Source: Paracoccus isoporae
GTDB lineage: Bacteria; Pseudomonadota; Alphaproteobacteria; Rhodobacterales; Rhodobacteraceae
Length of the DNA: 64,000 nucleotides
Assembly (NCBI RefSeq): GCF_900101865.1
Contig: NZ_FNAH01000001.1
Location: 496,001 to 560,000, forward strand
Direction: 5' to 3'
Below the pieces are notes generated by a model. It did no database searches and was not told the origin of the DNA. It saw nothing but the letters and a program-made list of their open reading frames with translations. The position numbers and the translations under genes are program-made. Shown here one piece after another: positions 17,902 to 25,949 of the stretch (position 1 is the stretch's first letter; every line of letters begins with the position of its first letter).

Positions 17902-19291
17902 TCCCGCCTTACGCAGGCTTGTCTGGCGCTTGGCCGTCCTGCTTGCGATCTTGCCGTGGCTGGCCCTGCAATCCGCGGCGCAGGAACCGCGGGCAGCGGC
18001 TTTTCCTGGTGCGCAGGGATACGGCGCCGCCGCAACCGGCTGGCGCGGCGGAGAGGTGATCGCCGTCACCAATCTGGAGGCGCGCGGCACAGGCAGCCTG
18101 CGCGATTGTGCCGAGCGCGACGTGCCGCGGGTTTGCGTGTTCCAGGTCTCCGGCACGATCGAGCTGGACGAGCCGATCTTCGCTAAATCCGACCTTTACA
18201 TCGCCGGGCAGACCGCGCCGGGCGACGGGATCCAGCTTCGCAACCGCGCCGGCGCCACCCACGGCCCGATCATCGCGAAGGACGCCGACGACGTGGTGAT
18301 CCGCTTTCTGAAGCTGCGCCCCGGCGCGGGCGACCGGGAAAGCTCCACCATCGATGCGCTGACGGTGGAGAATGGCACCGATGTCTATCTGGGCAATCTG
18401 TCGCTGATGTTCGCCTCGGACGAGACCTTCGCGATCCATGTCTCCAGCGGCACCTCGTCGGACATCACGCTGGCCGACAGCATCCTGGCCTATAGCCTGG
18501 ACGGCGCGAACCATCCCAAGGGCCGCCACTCCAAGGGCGCACTGATCTGCTCGGAAGAGGGGCAGGGATATGAATGCGGGCGGATCAGCCTGCTGCGAAA
18601 CATCTTCGCCCATCACCGCGACCGCAATCCCGACATCAAGGCAACCGATATCGGGCCGGTCGAAGTGGTCAACAACGTCTTCTATGATCCGATCAGCCAA
18701 TTCGGTGAGTTCTACGACCATCTGGGCAATGCCCGTATCGCCTATGTCGGCAACCTCGCCATGACCGGCCCCTCGACGAACAAGCGCGCCACCGCCGCGG
18801 TCGAGCTGTTCGACCGGGTGGAGGGCAATGACGTGCGCATCTTCGCGCAGGACAACATCGCGCGAAGCTGCAACGGCGAATCTGATCTGCCGGTCCTCGA
18901 CCCGCTGGCCGAGAACCTGCAGACCGATGCGCCGATCGAGTTGACCCTGGCACCGGCTGCGGCGTCGGATCTGCCCGGATCGCTGATCCGGCGGGCGGGG
19001 GACGTGCTGCCTGACGGCGCGCATCGTGACCGGCTGGATCAGCGGGTCATCACCGATGTCAGCGAATGCCGGGGCGAGGTCATCGACGACCCGGCGGAAG
19101 TCGATGGCTGGTCCGACATCGCCGCATCCGATGGCGCGGCGGATCGCGACGGCGATCTGCTGCCGGATGCCTGGGAAGAGGCGCAGGACGGGCTCGACCC
19201 GGACCGGGCCGATGATCCCTGGCAGGTGATGGACGGCAGCGGCATGTCGGCCGTCGAGACATGGCTGGCGGAGTTGGCAGGTGACGCATGA
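17888..19291 (+). CDS. Secreted pectate-lyase-like (right-handed beta-helix) protein
   Basis: Exported protein of about 467 residues. A signal peptide (about 1-31, ending LALQSAAQ) precedes a beta-helix domain with AFPGAQGYGAAATGWRGG and VTNLEARGTGSLRDC, the N-terminal hallmarks of PL1-like pectate lyases, and VSGTIEL further on. The C-terminal DGDLLPDAWEE...VETWLAEL resembles a calcium-binding dockerin/TSP3-like end. It may cut or trim a uronic-acid-containing EPS in the periplasm or outside. The ATG at 17888 overlaps the kinase gene by 14 nt; upstream in-frame codons belong to that gene. The substrate is inferred only from context. Confidence 0.85.
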   Translation: MAITDPALRRLVWRLAVLLAILPWLALQSAAQEPRAAAFPGAQGYGAAATGWRGGEVIAVTNLEARGTGSLRDCAERDVPRVCVFQVSGTIELDEPIFAKSDLYIAGQTAPGDGIQLRNRAGATHGPIIAKDADDVVIRFLKLRPGAGDRESSTIDALTVENGTDVYLGNLSLMFASDETFAIHVSSGTSSDITLADSILAYSLDGANHPKGRHSKGALICSEEGQGYECGRISLLRNIFAHHRDRNPDIKATDIGPVEVVNNVFYDPISQFGEFYDHLGNARIAYVGNLAMTGPSTNKRATAAVELFDRVEGNDVRIFAQDNIARSCNGESDLPVLDPLAENLQTDAPIELTLAPAAASDLPGSLIRRAGDVLPDGAHRDRLDQRVITDVSECRGEVIDDPAEVDGWSDIAASDGAADRDGDLLPDAWEEAQDGLDPDRADDPWQVMDGSGMSAVETWLAELAGDA

Positions 19292-20562
19292 TCGACCGGA
19301 TACGCCGTTTGCCGAGACGCTGGTTTTGCCGCTTCACCGCCCCCCGCATCGCGCCGATCCTTGCCGTCTGCGCGCTCGCGATCCAGCCGCAATCGGCCCA
19401 CGCGCAGGCCGAACCCTATCGCCTGAACCCGCAGGACCGGCTGATGATCCGCGTCCTGACCTATGATTACCGGCTCAACAGCCTGACCGGCTGGCAGGGC
19501 CTGTCGGGCGAGTACGGGATCAGCCCGGAAGGCAGTCTTCAGCTTCCGCTCGCCGGCACCCTGCAGGCCGAGGGCCTGACCCAGGCAGAGCTGAGCGAGG
19601 CGATATCCGACCTGCTGCGCCGGCGGGCCGGGCTGGATGAGACCCCGCAGCTTTCCGTCGAACTCATGTCCAGCCTGCCGGTCTATGTTCTGGGCAATGT
19701 CGAACAGCGCGGCGCGGTCGAATACCGGCCCGGCATGACGGCGCGCCAGGCGCTTGCGCTTGCGGGCGGCATGTTTAGGGCGCAGGCCGCCAATGACACG
19801 GTCAGAATCGTGGCGCTTTCCGGCGCGCTGAGCGAGGCGGAGGGCACGCTGCGCGCCTTCGAGACCGAACAGGCCCGGATCCGCGGCGAACTGGCCGAAT
19901 TGCAGGGCGATCCGACGGCTGCAACTGACGCGCCGACGCCATCCGAAAAGGACGTGCAACGGCGATTGCAGATCGCCGACCAGACGGCGCGGCAGGTGCG
20001 GATCGACAGCTACAACGACCTGCACGTCATGTTGCAGGAAAAGGGCGCGCGCCTGACCAAGCAGCTCGAGTTGCGCGATGAGCAGATCGAATCGACCCGT
20101 GAACAGCTTGCCGGGATCGAATCGCTGAACGAGCGGGGGCTTGCCGTGAATGCCCGCGTGACCTCGCTGGAAGCCTCGCTGAGCGAGCTGGAGTCGAAGC
20201 GGCTGGAGATCGAGACGGCCCTGCTTCTGCTGGACGAGCAGTTGAACCAGGCCGAACGCGACCGCGACACGATCACCACCGATGCCATCGCCGAACGCCT
20301 CGCACGGCTGAGCGTGCTGGAGTCCGAACTCGCGGCGGCGCGAATCCGGCAATCAACGGCGCGGGCTCAGCTTCAGGCGGTGCTGGGGGCGGACACGCCG
20401 GCCCCGGACGCGGAAACGCCGCCGGAGCCGATCTTCATCGTCACCCGCGACGGCGACAGCAGAGAGATCCTGCCCAACGACCGGCTGCAACCGGGCGATA
20501 CGCTGGATATCAACCTGCCCGCCATCGATACCGCCGAGACCGAGCAGGACATGATGCAATGA
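19288..20562 (+). CDS. Polysaccharide export protein (ExoF/Wza-like) with coiled coil
   Basis: Exported protein of 424 residues for EPS translocation. A signal peptide ends QSAHAQA. The Poly_export domain (YRLNPQDRLMIRVLTYDY, residues about 45-120) comes first, then an SLBB-like segment (VYVLGNVEQRGAVEYRPGMT). A long coiled coil (about 180-360) and a second small SLBB-like end (DGDSREILPNDRLQPGDTLD) follow. There is no good lipobox, so unlike E. coli Wza it may be periplasmic rather than an acylated outer-membrane protein, like ExoF of rhizobial succinoglycan. ATG overlaps the lyase-gene stop (ATGA), and its own stop overlaps the sulfotransferase start. Confidence 0.9.
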   Translation: MIDRIRRLPRRWFCRFTAPRIAPILAVCALAIQPQSAHAQAEPYRLNPQDRLMIRVLTYDYRLNSLTGWQGLSGEYGISPEGSLQLPLAGTLQAEGLTQAELSEAISDLLRRRAGLDETPQLSVELMSSLPVYVLGNVEQRGAVEYRPGMTARQALALAGGMFRAQAANDTVRIVALSGALSEAEGTLRAFETEQARIRGELAELQGDPTAATDAPTPSEKDVQRRLQIADQTARQVRIDSYNDLHVMLQEKGARLTKQLELRDEQIESTREQLAGIESLNERGLAVNARVTSLEASLSELESKRLEIETALLLLDEQLNQAERDRDTITTDAIAERLARLSVLESELAAARIRQSTARAQLQAVLGADTPAPDAETPPEPIFIVTRDGDSREILPNDRLQPGDTLDINLPAIDTAETEQDMMQ

Positions 20563-21386
20563 GCGATGCCCGCCATTTGCCAGATTTCATCATCGCCGGC
20601 GCCGCGAAATCCGCGACGACCTGGCTGCAGCACTCGTTGCAGCAATCGCCGCAGATCACCATGCCCAGCCACGAGCCGCATTTCTTCTCGCGCCGCTACG
20701 AGGAGGGCATCGACGCCTATCTGGAGGAGCTTGGCGAGGCGTCGCCCCGCACAGTCTTGGGCGAGAAATCGAACAGCTATCTGACCGCGCCGGAGGCGGC
20801 CGCACGGATCCGGCGGCACGTCCCGGATGTGCGGCTGATCTTTCAGTTGCGCGACCCGGTTGCGCGGGCCTACTCGGATTACCTGATGCTGTTCCGGCGC
20901 GGAGAGGTGGACGCGAACATCTCCCACCATCTCGACCCTGACAAATCCGCTTCGGGCCGGTTTCTGAATGACGGCCGCTATGCCGACCATATGCAGCGTT
21001 TCTATGATCTGTTCCCGGCGGAGCAGATCCTGGTTCTCCGCTATGAGGACATCAAGCGCGATCCGGTGCGGCAGCTTGCCCAATGCTCGGCGCATCTGGG
21101 ATTGCGCGAAGTGCTGGCCTTGCCGATCGAGGGGCGCATCAAGGATTCCCGCGCCGCCGTCGTGCCACGGCCGTTGCGGCGTATGCTGGCACCGTTCCGC
21201 CCGCTGGTCGACCCGATCCGCAACACCGCCGCGGTCAGCACGTTGCGCAACCTGGTCGCGCGGCCCGTGAAATACCCGGATTTCGATGAAAAGCTGAGGG
21301 CAGAGCTTTCGGCATTCTACCGCCCTCAGATCGCCCGTCTTGAAGCGATGACCGGCAAGCAGTTCACGGCGTGGCCTGATGCCTGA
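20559..21386 (+). CDS. Sulfotransferase (PAPS-dependent)
   Basis: Cytoplasmic sulfotransferase of 275 residues. The 5'-phosphosulfate loop is IIAGAAKSATTWLQHSL (residues 11-27, Lys17) and the 3'-phosphate-binding segment is FQLRDPVARAYSDYLM around residue 100. Such enzymes move sulfate from PAPS to a sugar hydroxyl or amine. Located directly after the export gene with ATGA overlap, it probably sulfates the EPS repeat unit. It is the last gene of the tight 14870-21386 operon. The acceptor is unknown; lipid or peptide acceptors are possible in this superfamily but less likely here. Confidence 0.9.
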   Translation: MSDARHLPDFIIAGAAKSATTWLQHSLQQSPQITMPSHEPHFFSRRYEEGIDAYLEELGEASPRTVLGEKSNSYLTAPEAAARIRRHVPDVRLIFQLRDPVARAYSDYLMLFRRGEVDANISHHLDPDKSASGRFLNDGRYADHMQRFYDLFPAEQILVLRYEDIKRDPVRQLAQCSAHLGLREVLALPIEGRIKDSRAAVVPRPLRRMLAPFRPLVDPIRNTAAVSTLRNLVARPVKYPDFDEKLRAELSAFYRPQIARLEAMTGKQFTAWPDA

Positions 21387-21769
21387 TCCGCGCCGCCAGG
21401 GATATATGTCGAATCATGCAGTGCGCGGCGGCGCGGCACCTGCGCCCGTTTTGCTGAACGGTTTTCAGCGCGGCGCCTGTCCTGACGCCGGGTCAAAGTG
21501 CAACGACAAACCTGGCTCACTTTTCAGTTGTAAGTTTGCAAGTGTCGACCTTCAACGAATGTGCAGAACCCCCCATACAAGCAGGAAAATTGCCGGCACT
21601 GCCCATGGCAGGTCAGCAGATGTCCGGATCGGCGGTATTTGCCGAACCCATGCGAACTGACGGGTTGTGGACGCCATGATCGTGCCATCATAGCTACGGG
21701 GCATTAGTTCTGATTTTGTCGGGGGTTGTCCGCGAGATCGCTCGACTGACCTTGATAGGTGTGTGTGTT
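21387..21769. promoter_or_regulatory. Non-coding gap before the dehydratase gene
   Basis: About 380 bp without a convincing gene, moderately AT-rich around 21490-21560 and 21680-21770. It likely contains the promoter of the dehydratase-GT-cytidylyltransferase-GT unit. A possible weak pair is TTGTGG near 21665 with a TCATAG-like box 17 bp on. Nothing else was recognised. Confidence 0.35.
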
Positions 21770-23857
21770 ATGTTTGCGCGTGTTGACGAGTTGCGGCGGC
21801 TCGGATTCTGGGCCTCCAGAAAATTCGTGACCATCGGATCCGAGCTTCGGTCGAACTGGAAGCTGTTTGCTGCCGATCTGGTCTCCGTGGTTACGGCGGC
21901 GTCGATCAGCATCGTGCTCGCCTCTGGCTCCTATCTCAGCTACACCGAGATCGCGGTCATGCCGGAATTCATCGGCGCGTCATTGCTGGTGGTCATCCCG
22001 ATCCTGATCCTGTCCGGCTTCTATCGCCGCCACCGGCATTCGGCGACCGTGCCCGGCCTGCTGACCCTGATCCCGGGCACGATCATGGCCGTCGCCGCCT
22101 GCTGGTTCATGGCGCGCGGATCCTATTGGCTGCCCGAACTGCCGATCACCACCTTCCCGATCATGTTCCTGCTGATGCTGACGATGTTCGCAGGCGCCCG
22201 CGTGATGGCCCGCACGCGCGAGGTGCGCCGCCGCCGGCGCAATGTCTCAGGCGAGGGCGAGCCGGCGGTGCTTGTCGGTCTTGGTGCGACGAGCGACATG
22301 TTCATGCGCGCGGTGCATCAGGGCCTGTCGCCCTATCGCATCGTCGGCATTGTCGATCACGCCATGGACAGCGCCGATCTGCTGTTCCATTCGGTGCCGA
22401 TCCTTGGTTCGGTGCGGAACCCGCAGAAGGTCATCCGTCGGCTGATGGCGGCCGACGAGCTGCCGCGCGCGCTGCTGTTGACAGAGTCTGTGACGCATTA
22501 CGACAGCGAGGGCATCGGCGTGCTGCGCAGTTGGGCCGAGGCGCATGGCATCAAGCTGCGTTCCCTGCCCAACCTGACCGATCCCGAGAACCTGTCGCAG
22601 ACGGCCGGCAATGCGCGGACCATCGACCCCGAGGACGTGCTGACCCGGCCGCAGAAATCGGTGGAGCTGCAATTGCTGCGCAACACCTATCGGGGCCAGA
22701 AGGTGCTGGTGACCGGCGCAGGCGGCAGCATCGGCAGCGAGCTGGTCCGGCAGCTTGCCTCGCTCGGGCCGAAGGAGCTCGTTCTGATCGAGCACAGCGA
22801 ATACAACGCCTACCAGGTCGACCGGCTTCTGGCGCGCCACTTCCCCGATGTGCCGCGCAAGCTGCATCTGTGCTGCATCCGGGACCGGGTGCATCTGCAG
22901 TCGATCTTCGAGGAACATCTGCCCGACATGGTGTTCAACGCCGCGGCGCTGAAACATGTGCCGCTGGTGGAGGCCAATCCCTGCGAAGGCGTGCTGACCA
23001 ACGTGATCGGCACGCGCAATGTCTGCGACGCCGCCCGCGCGGTCGGCGTCAGGGCATTCGTGCAGGTCTCGACCGACAAGGCGGTCAACACCACCAACAT
23101 CATGGGCGCGACAAAGCGCGTGGCCGAGTTCTACTGCCAGGCGCAGGATCTCATCACCCGCGATCTGGGTTGCGACACGCGGTTCTTTGCGGTGCGGTTC
23201 GGCAATGTGCTGGGGTCTTCCGGTTCGCTGATCCCGCTGTTTCAGGAGCAGATCGCGCGCGGTGGGCCGCTGACCGTCACCCACCCGGACATGGAGCGCT
23301 ATTTCATGACCATTCGCGAGGCGGTCGAGCTGACGCTGGTCGCCGCAGCCCAGGGTCTTCGCGCGCCTGACCATAACGGCCGGATCTATGTGCTGGACAT
23401 GGGCAAGCCGGTGCGCATCGTCGAGATGGCGGAGCGGATGATCCGCATGGCCGGCAAGGTGCCGGGCGAAGACATCCAGATCGATTACATCGGCATCCGG
23501 CCGGGCGAGAAGCTGTTCGAGGAGTTGTTCGACCGCAACGAGGTCGTCGAACCCGCAGGTTTTGCCGGCGTAAGCTGCGCGATACCACGCCCCCTGCCGA
23601 TCTCGCGCCTCAGGGCGGCGCTCTTGCAGCTCGAACGCTCGGCACGCAGCGGCGACGAGACTGCCGTGCGGCGCGGCCTGGCGGAGCTGGTGCCCGGCTT
23701 CAACGGCAGCACCGGCCCCGAGACTCCGGGGCCCGGCGCGGAGCCGAAAGGCGCGGTTCATCCCTTCCCCGCAGCACGGCCGCAGCTTGTGCCCGCATCG
23801 CAGCCGCATCAATTCCCGGAGCCGGTCTTCGTGGCACGGGGAAAGGCGATGGCATGA
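21770..23857 (+). CDS. UDP-sugar 4,6-dehydratase, membrane-bound PglF/FlaA1-like
   Basis: Protein of 695 residues: four N-terminal membrane helices (about residues 25-150), a first Rossmann-like domain (about 160-290) and a catalytic SDR domain with VTGAGGSIGSELVRQL. The active site reads TDKAVNTTNIMGATK, with Thr435, Asp436, Met445 and Lys449. The spacing and the Met in place of Tyr match PglF, a UDP-GlcNAc 4,6-dehydratase. The product would be UDP-4-keto-6-deoxy-HexNAc, the substrate for the DegT aminotransferase at 11296. ATG 21770 is used; TTG 21716 is possible. It overlaps the next GT by ATGA. A C-terminal tail rich in Pro/Gly is non-conserved. Confidence 0.93.
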   Translation: MFARVDELRRLGFWASRKFVTIGSELRSNWKLFAADLVSVVTAASISIVLASGSYLSYTEIAVMPEFIGASLLVVIPILILSGFYRRHRHSATVPGLLTLIPGTIMAVAACWFMARGSYWLPELPITTFPIMFLLMLTMFAGARVMARTREVRRRRRNVSGEGEPAVLVGLGATSDMFMRAVHQGLSPYRIVGIVDHAMDSADLLFHSVPILGSVRNPQKVIRRLMAADELPRALLLTESVTHYDSEGIGVLRSWAEAHGIKLRSLPNLTDPENLSQTAGNARTIDPEDVLTRPQKSVELQLLRNTYRGQKVLVTGAGGSIGSELVRQLASLGPKELVLIEHSEYNAYQVDRLLARHFPDVPRKLHLCCIRDRVHLQSIFEEHLPDMVFNAAALKHVPLVEANPCEGVLTNVIGTRNVCDAARAVGVRAFVQVSTDKAVNTTNIMGATKRVAEFYCQAQDLITRDLGCDTRFFAVRFGNVLGSSGSLIPLFQEQIARGGPLTVTHPDMERYFMTIREAVELTLVAAAQGLRAPDHNGRIYVLDMGKPVRIVEMAERMIRMAGKVPGEDIQIDYIGIRPGEKLFEELFDRNEVVEPAGFAGVSCAIPRPLPISRLRAALLQLERSARSGDETAVRRGLAELVPGFNGSTGPETPGPGAEPKGAVHPFPAARPQLVPASQPHQFPEPVFVARGKAMA

Positions 23858-25086
23858 ACCGGTTCACCCGAGATCTGGAGGGAGCGCAGGTGCCGGCACC
23901 GGCGGTGGCGCCGAAAACCGTCCTTGTCATTGCCGGGCTGGCCTGGTCGCTTGTGAATTTCCGGCTGACGCTGATGCAGCGCATGATGGCAAACGGCCAC
24001 CGCGTGCTCGCCGCGGCGCCGGACTTCGACCCCGAGACGGAAACCCGCCTGCGCGCCGAAGGAATCGAGCCACTGACGGTGCCGATGCACCGCACCGGGC
24101 TGAACCCCTCGCAGGATGTCCAGACCCTGCGCGCGCTGCGCAAGCTGATCCGGGACCGGCGGCCGGACGTGATCCTGCCCTATACCATGAAGCCCATCGT
24201 CTATGGCTGCCTCGCCGCGCGGCTCGAGCGCCATCACCGCTGCTACCCGCTGTTCACCGGGCTGGGATACGCGTTCTCCGAGGATGCGCCGCAGGGAAAG
24301 CGGCGGGTGGTTCGGCGCGTCGCGATCGAGCTGCATCGCAGAGCTTTGCGGGCTGTGCGTCTCGGCTTCTACTACAACTCTGCCGATCTGCAGGATCTGC
24401 GCCGGTTCCGCATGATCCCGGAGGAGGCGCGCATGGTGGCGATCCCCGGTTCCGGGGCCGATACCGATCATTTCGCGGCCACGCCGATCCCGGACGGCAT
24501 TCCGGTCTTTCTCTTCGTGGCCCGGATGCTGCGCAGCAAGGGGATCTCGGATCTGCTGCAGGCCGCCCGGATCCTGCGCGACGAGGGGCGCGCGTTCCGG
24601 CTGGAACTGCTTGGCCCGACGGACAGCAATCCCGATGCCATCGACGCCGAGACCCTCCAGCTTCTGCATGATTCCGGCGAGATCATCTATCACGGCGCGA
24701 CGCGGGATGTGCGGCCCTACCTAAGGGCGTGCCATGTCTTTGTCCTGCCGACCCGGTTACGCGAAGGCGTGCCCCGCACCATTCTCGAGGCCATGTCCTC
24801 CGCCCGCGCTGTCATCACCACCGACGCGCCAGGCTGTGGCGAGACGGTGGGCGATGGCGAAGGCGGCGTCGTGGTGCCGAAGGGTGATCCGGTGGCCCTG
24901 GCGGGTGCGATGCGCCGCTTCCTGGACGATCCCGATCTCGCCGCGCGCATGGGACGGCAGGCGCGCGAGCGCGTGCGCCGCAACAATGACATCCATGCCG
25001 TCAACCGGCTGCTTCTGACCGAGATGGGGCTGGAGGCCGAACCCCGCATCGCCTCGCCCCCGGCGATTGAACACGCCGTCGCATAA
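23854..25086 (+). CDS. Glycosyltransferase family 4 (PglA-like)
   Basis: GT4 enzyme of 410 residues. After about 20 variable residues the N-terminal domain begins KTVLVIAGLAWSLVNFRLTL, close to transferases that act on bacillosamine-type lipid-linked sugars (PglA family: SLxNFR). The C-terminal domain has FVARMLRSKGISDLLQAARI and PTRLREGVPRTILEAMSSAR, the donor-binding E-x7-E region. Translational overlap with the PglF-like dehydratase suggests it adds the second sugar to the unusual first residue. Donor identity is not determinable. Confidence 0.9.
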   Translation: MNRFTRDLEGAQVPAPAVAPKTVLVIAGLAWSLVNFRLTLMQRMMANGHRVLAAAPDFDPETETRLRAEGIEPLTVPMHRTGLNPSQDVQTLRALRKLIRDRRPDVILPYTMKPIVYGCLAARLERHHRCYPLFTGLGYAFSEDAPQGKRRVVRRVAIELHRRALRAVRLGFYYNSADLQDLRRFRMIPEEARMVAIPGSGADTDHFAATPIPDGIPVFLFVARMLRSKGISDLLQAARILRDEGRAFRLELLGPTDSNPDAIDAETLQLLHDSGEIIYHGATRDVRPYLRACHVFVLPTRLREGVPRTILEAMSSARAVITTDAPGCGETVGDGEGGVVVPKGDPVALAGAMRRFLDDPDLAARMGRQARERVRRNNDIHAVNRLLLTEMGLEAEPRIASPPAIEHAVA

Positions 25087-25134
25087 CATTCCCGAGATTT
25101 CCTGAGCTGCCATAGACGATCGAGAGGGCGCGTG

Positions 25135-25932
25135 ATGAAGACGATCCTGCTTGCTGGAGGAAGCGATACGCTTCCCGCCGAGGAGATCAGCACAATTCCC
25201 AAGCCGATGATCGAAATCGGCGGACGCCCGATCATGACGCGGGTGATGGATATCTACAGCCATTTCGGCTTCAGCGATTTCATCATCGCCGCCGGTCATC
25301 AGACGGCGGTCATCAAGCAGTTCTTCACCAATTATCACCTGATGGCGAACGACGTGCGCGTGTCGATCGACACCGGACAGGTCGAGCTGCATCCTACCCA
25401 TGGTGCCGGCTGGACCGTGGCGGTGGTCGATACCGGCATTTTCACCGCCAATAGCGGGCAGTTGCGTCTTTTGCGGGACTGGATCGGCAACGAGAGCTTC
25501 ATGGTGACCTATGCCGATGGGCTGGGAAATGTGGATATCTCGGCGCTTGTCGATTTCCATCACGGCCACGGCAAGATCGCGACGGTCACGGCGGTGCGCC
25601 CGCCGGCGCGTGGCGGCAATCTGGAACTGCTCGACAGCCGCGTGACCGCGTTCACCGACAGTGTCCGGGCGCAGGACACCTGGATCAATGGGGGTTTCTT
25701 CGTGTTCGAGCCGACGGTGTTCGACTATCTCGTCGACGATTCCGAGCCGCTGGAGCGTGCCCCGCTGGCCCAGCTTGCGCAGGACGGGGAGTTGAACGCC
25801 TATCGCCATACCGGGTTCTGGCATCCGGTCGACACGGTCCGCGACCGCAAGCGGCTGAGCGGCTTCTGCACCACAGACACCCCGCCCTGGCTGCGCTTCG
25901 AGCGGCCGGCGGTGGTGAACGCGGCGGAATAG
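25135..25932 (+). CDS. RfbF-like nucleotidyltransferase with altered signature motif
   Basis: Protein of 265 residues resembling glucose-1-phosphate cytidylyltransferase: KPMIEIGGRPIMTRVMDIYS, YADGLGNVDI and the late GFWHPVDTVRDRKRL match family landmarks. However, the N-terminal nucleotide-binding signature, normally LAGGxGTRxxEE, reads LAGGSDTLPAEE, so the second Gly and the conserved Arg are replaced without a change in length. It may have changed activity or be inactive. CDP-glucose 4,6-dehydratase, the usual partner, is absent from the window. Start ATG 25135 follows a GAGAGGG site; a GTG lies one codon earlier. Confidence 0.82.
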   Translation: MKTILLAGGSDTLPAEEISTIPKPMIEIGGRPIMTRVMDIYSHFGFSDFIIAAGHQTAVIKQFFTNYHLMANDVRVSIDTGQVELHPTHGAGWTVAVVDTGIFTANSGQLRLLRDWIGNESFMVTYADGLGNVDISALVDFHHGHGKIATVTAVRPPARGGNLELLDSRVTAFTDSVRAQDTWINGGFFVFEPTVFDYLVDDSEPLERAPLAQLAQDGELNAYRHTGFWHPVDTVRDRKRLSGFCTTDTPPWLRFERPAVVNAAE

Positions 25933-25949
25933 CGTCGGGAGGAGTTCCG

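Noticed and set aside
21379..21660. A 93-codon plus-strand frame after the sulfotransferase
   Set aside because: Cys/Arg-rich composition without domains, no ribosome-binding site, and it covers an AT-shifted region that looks like promoter DNA.
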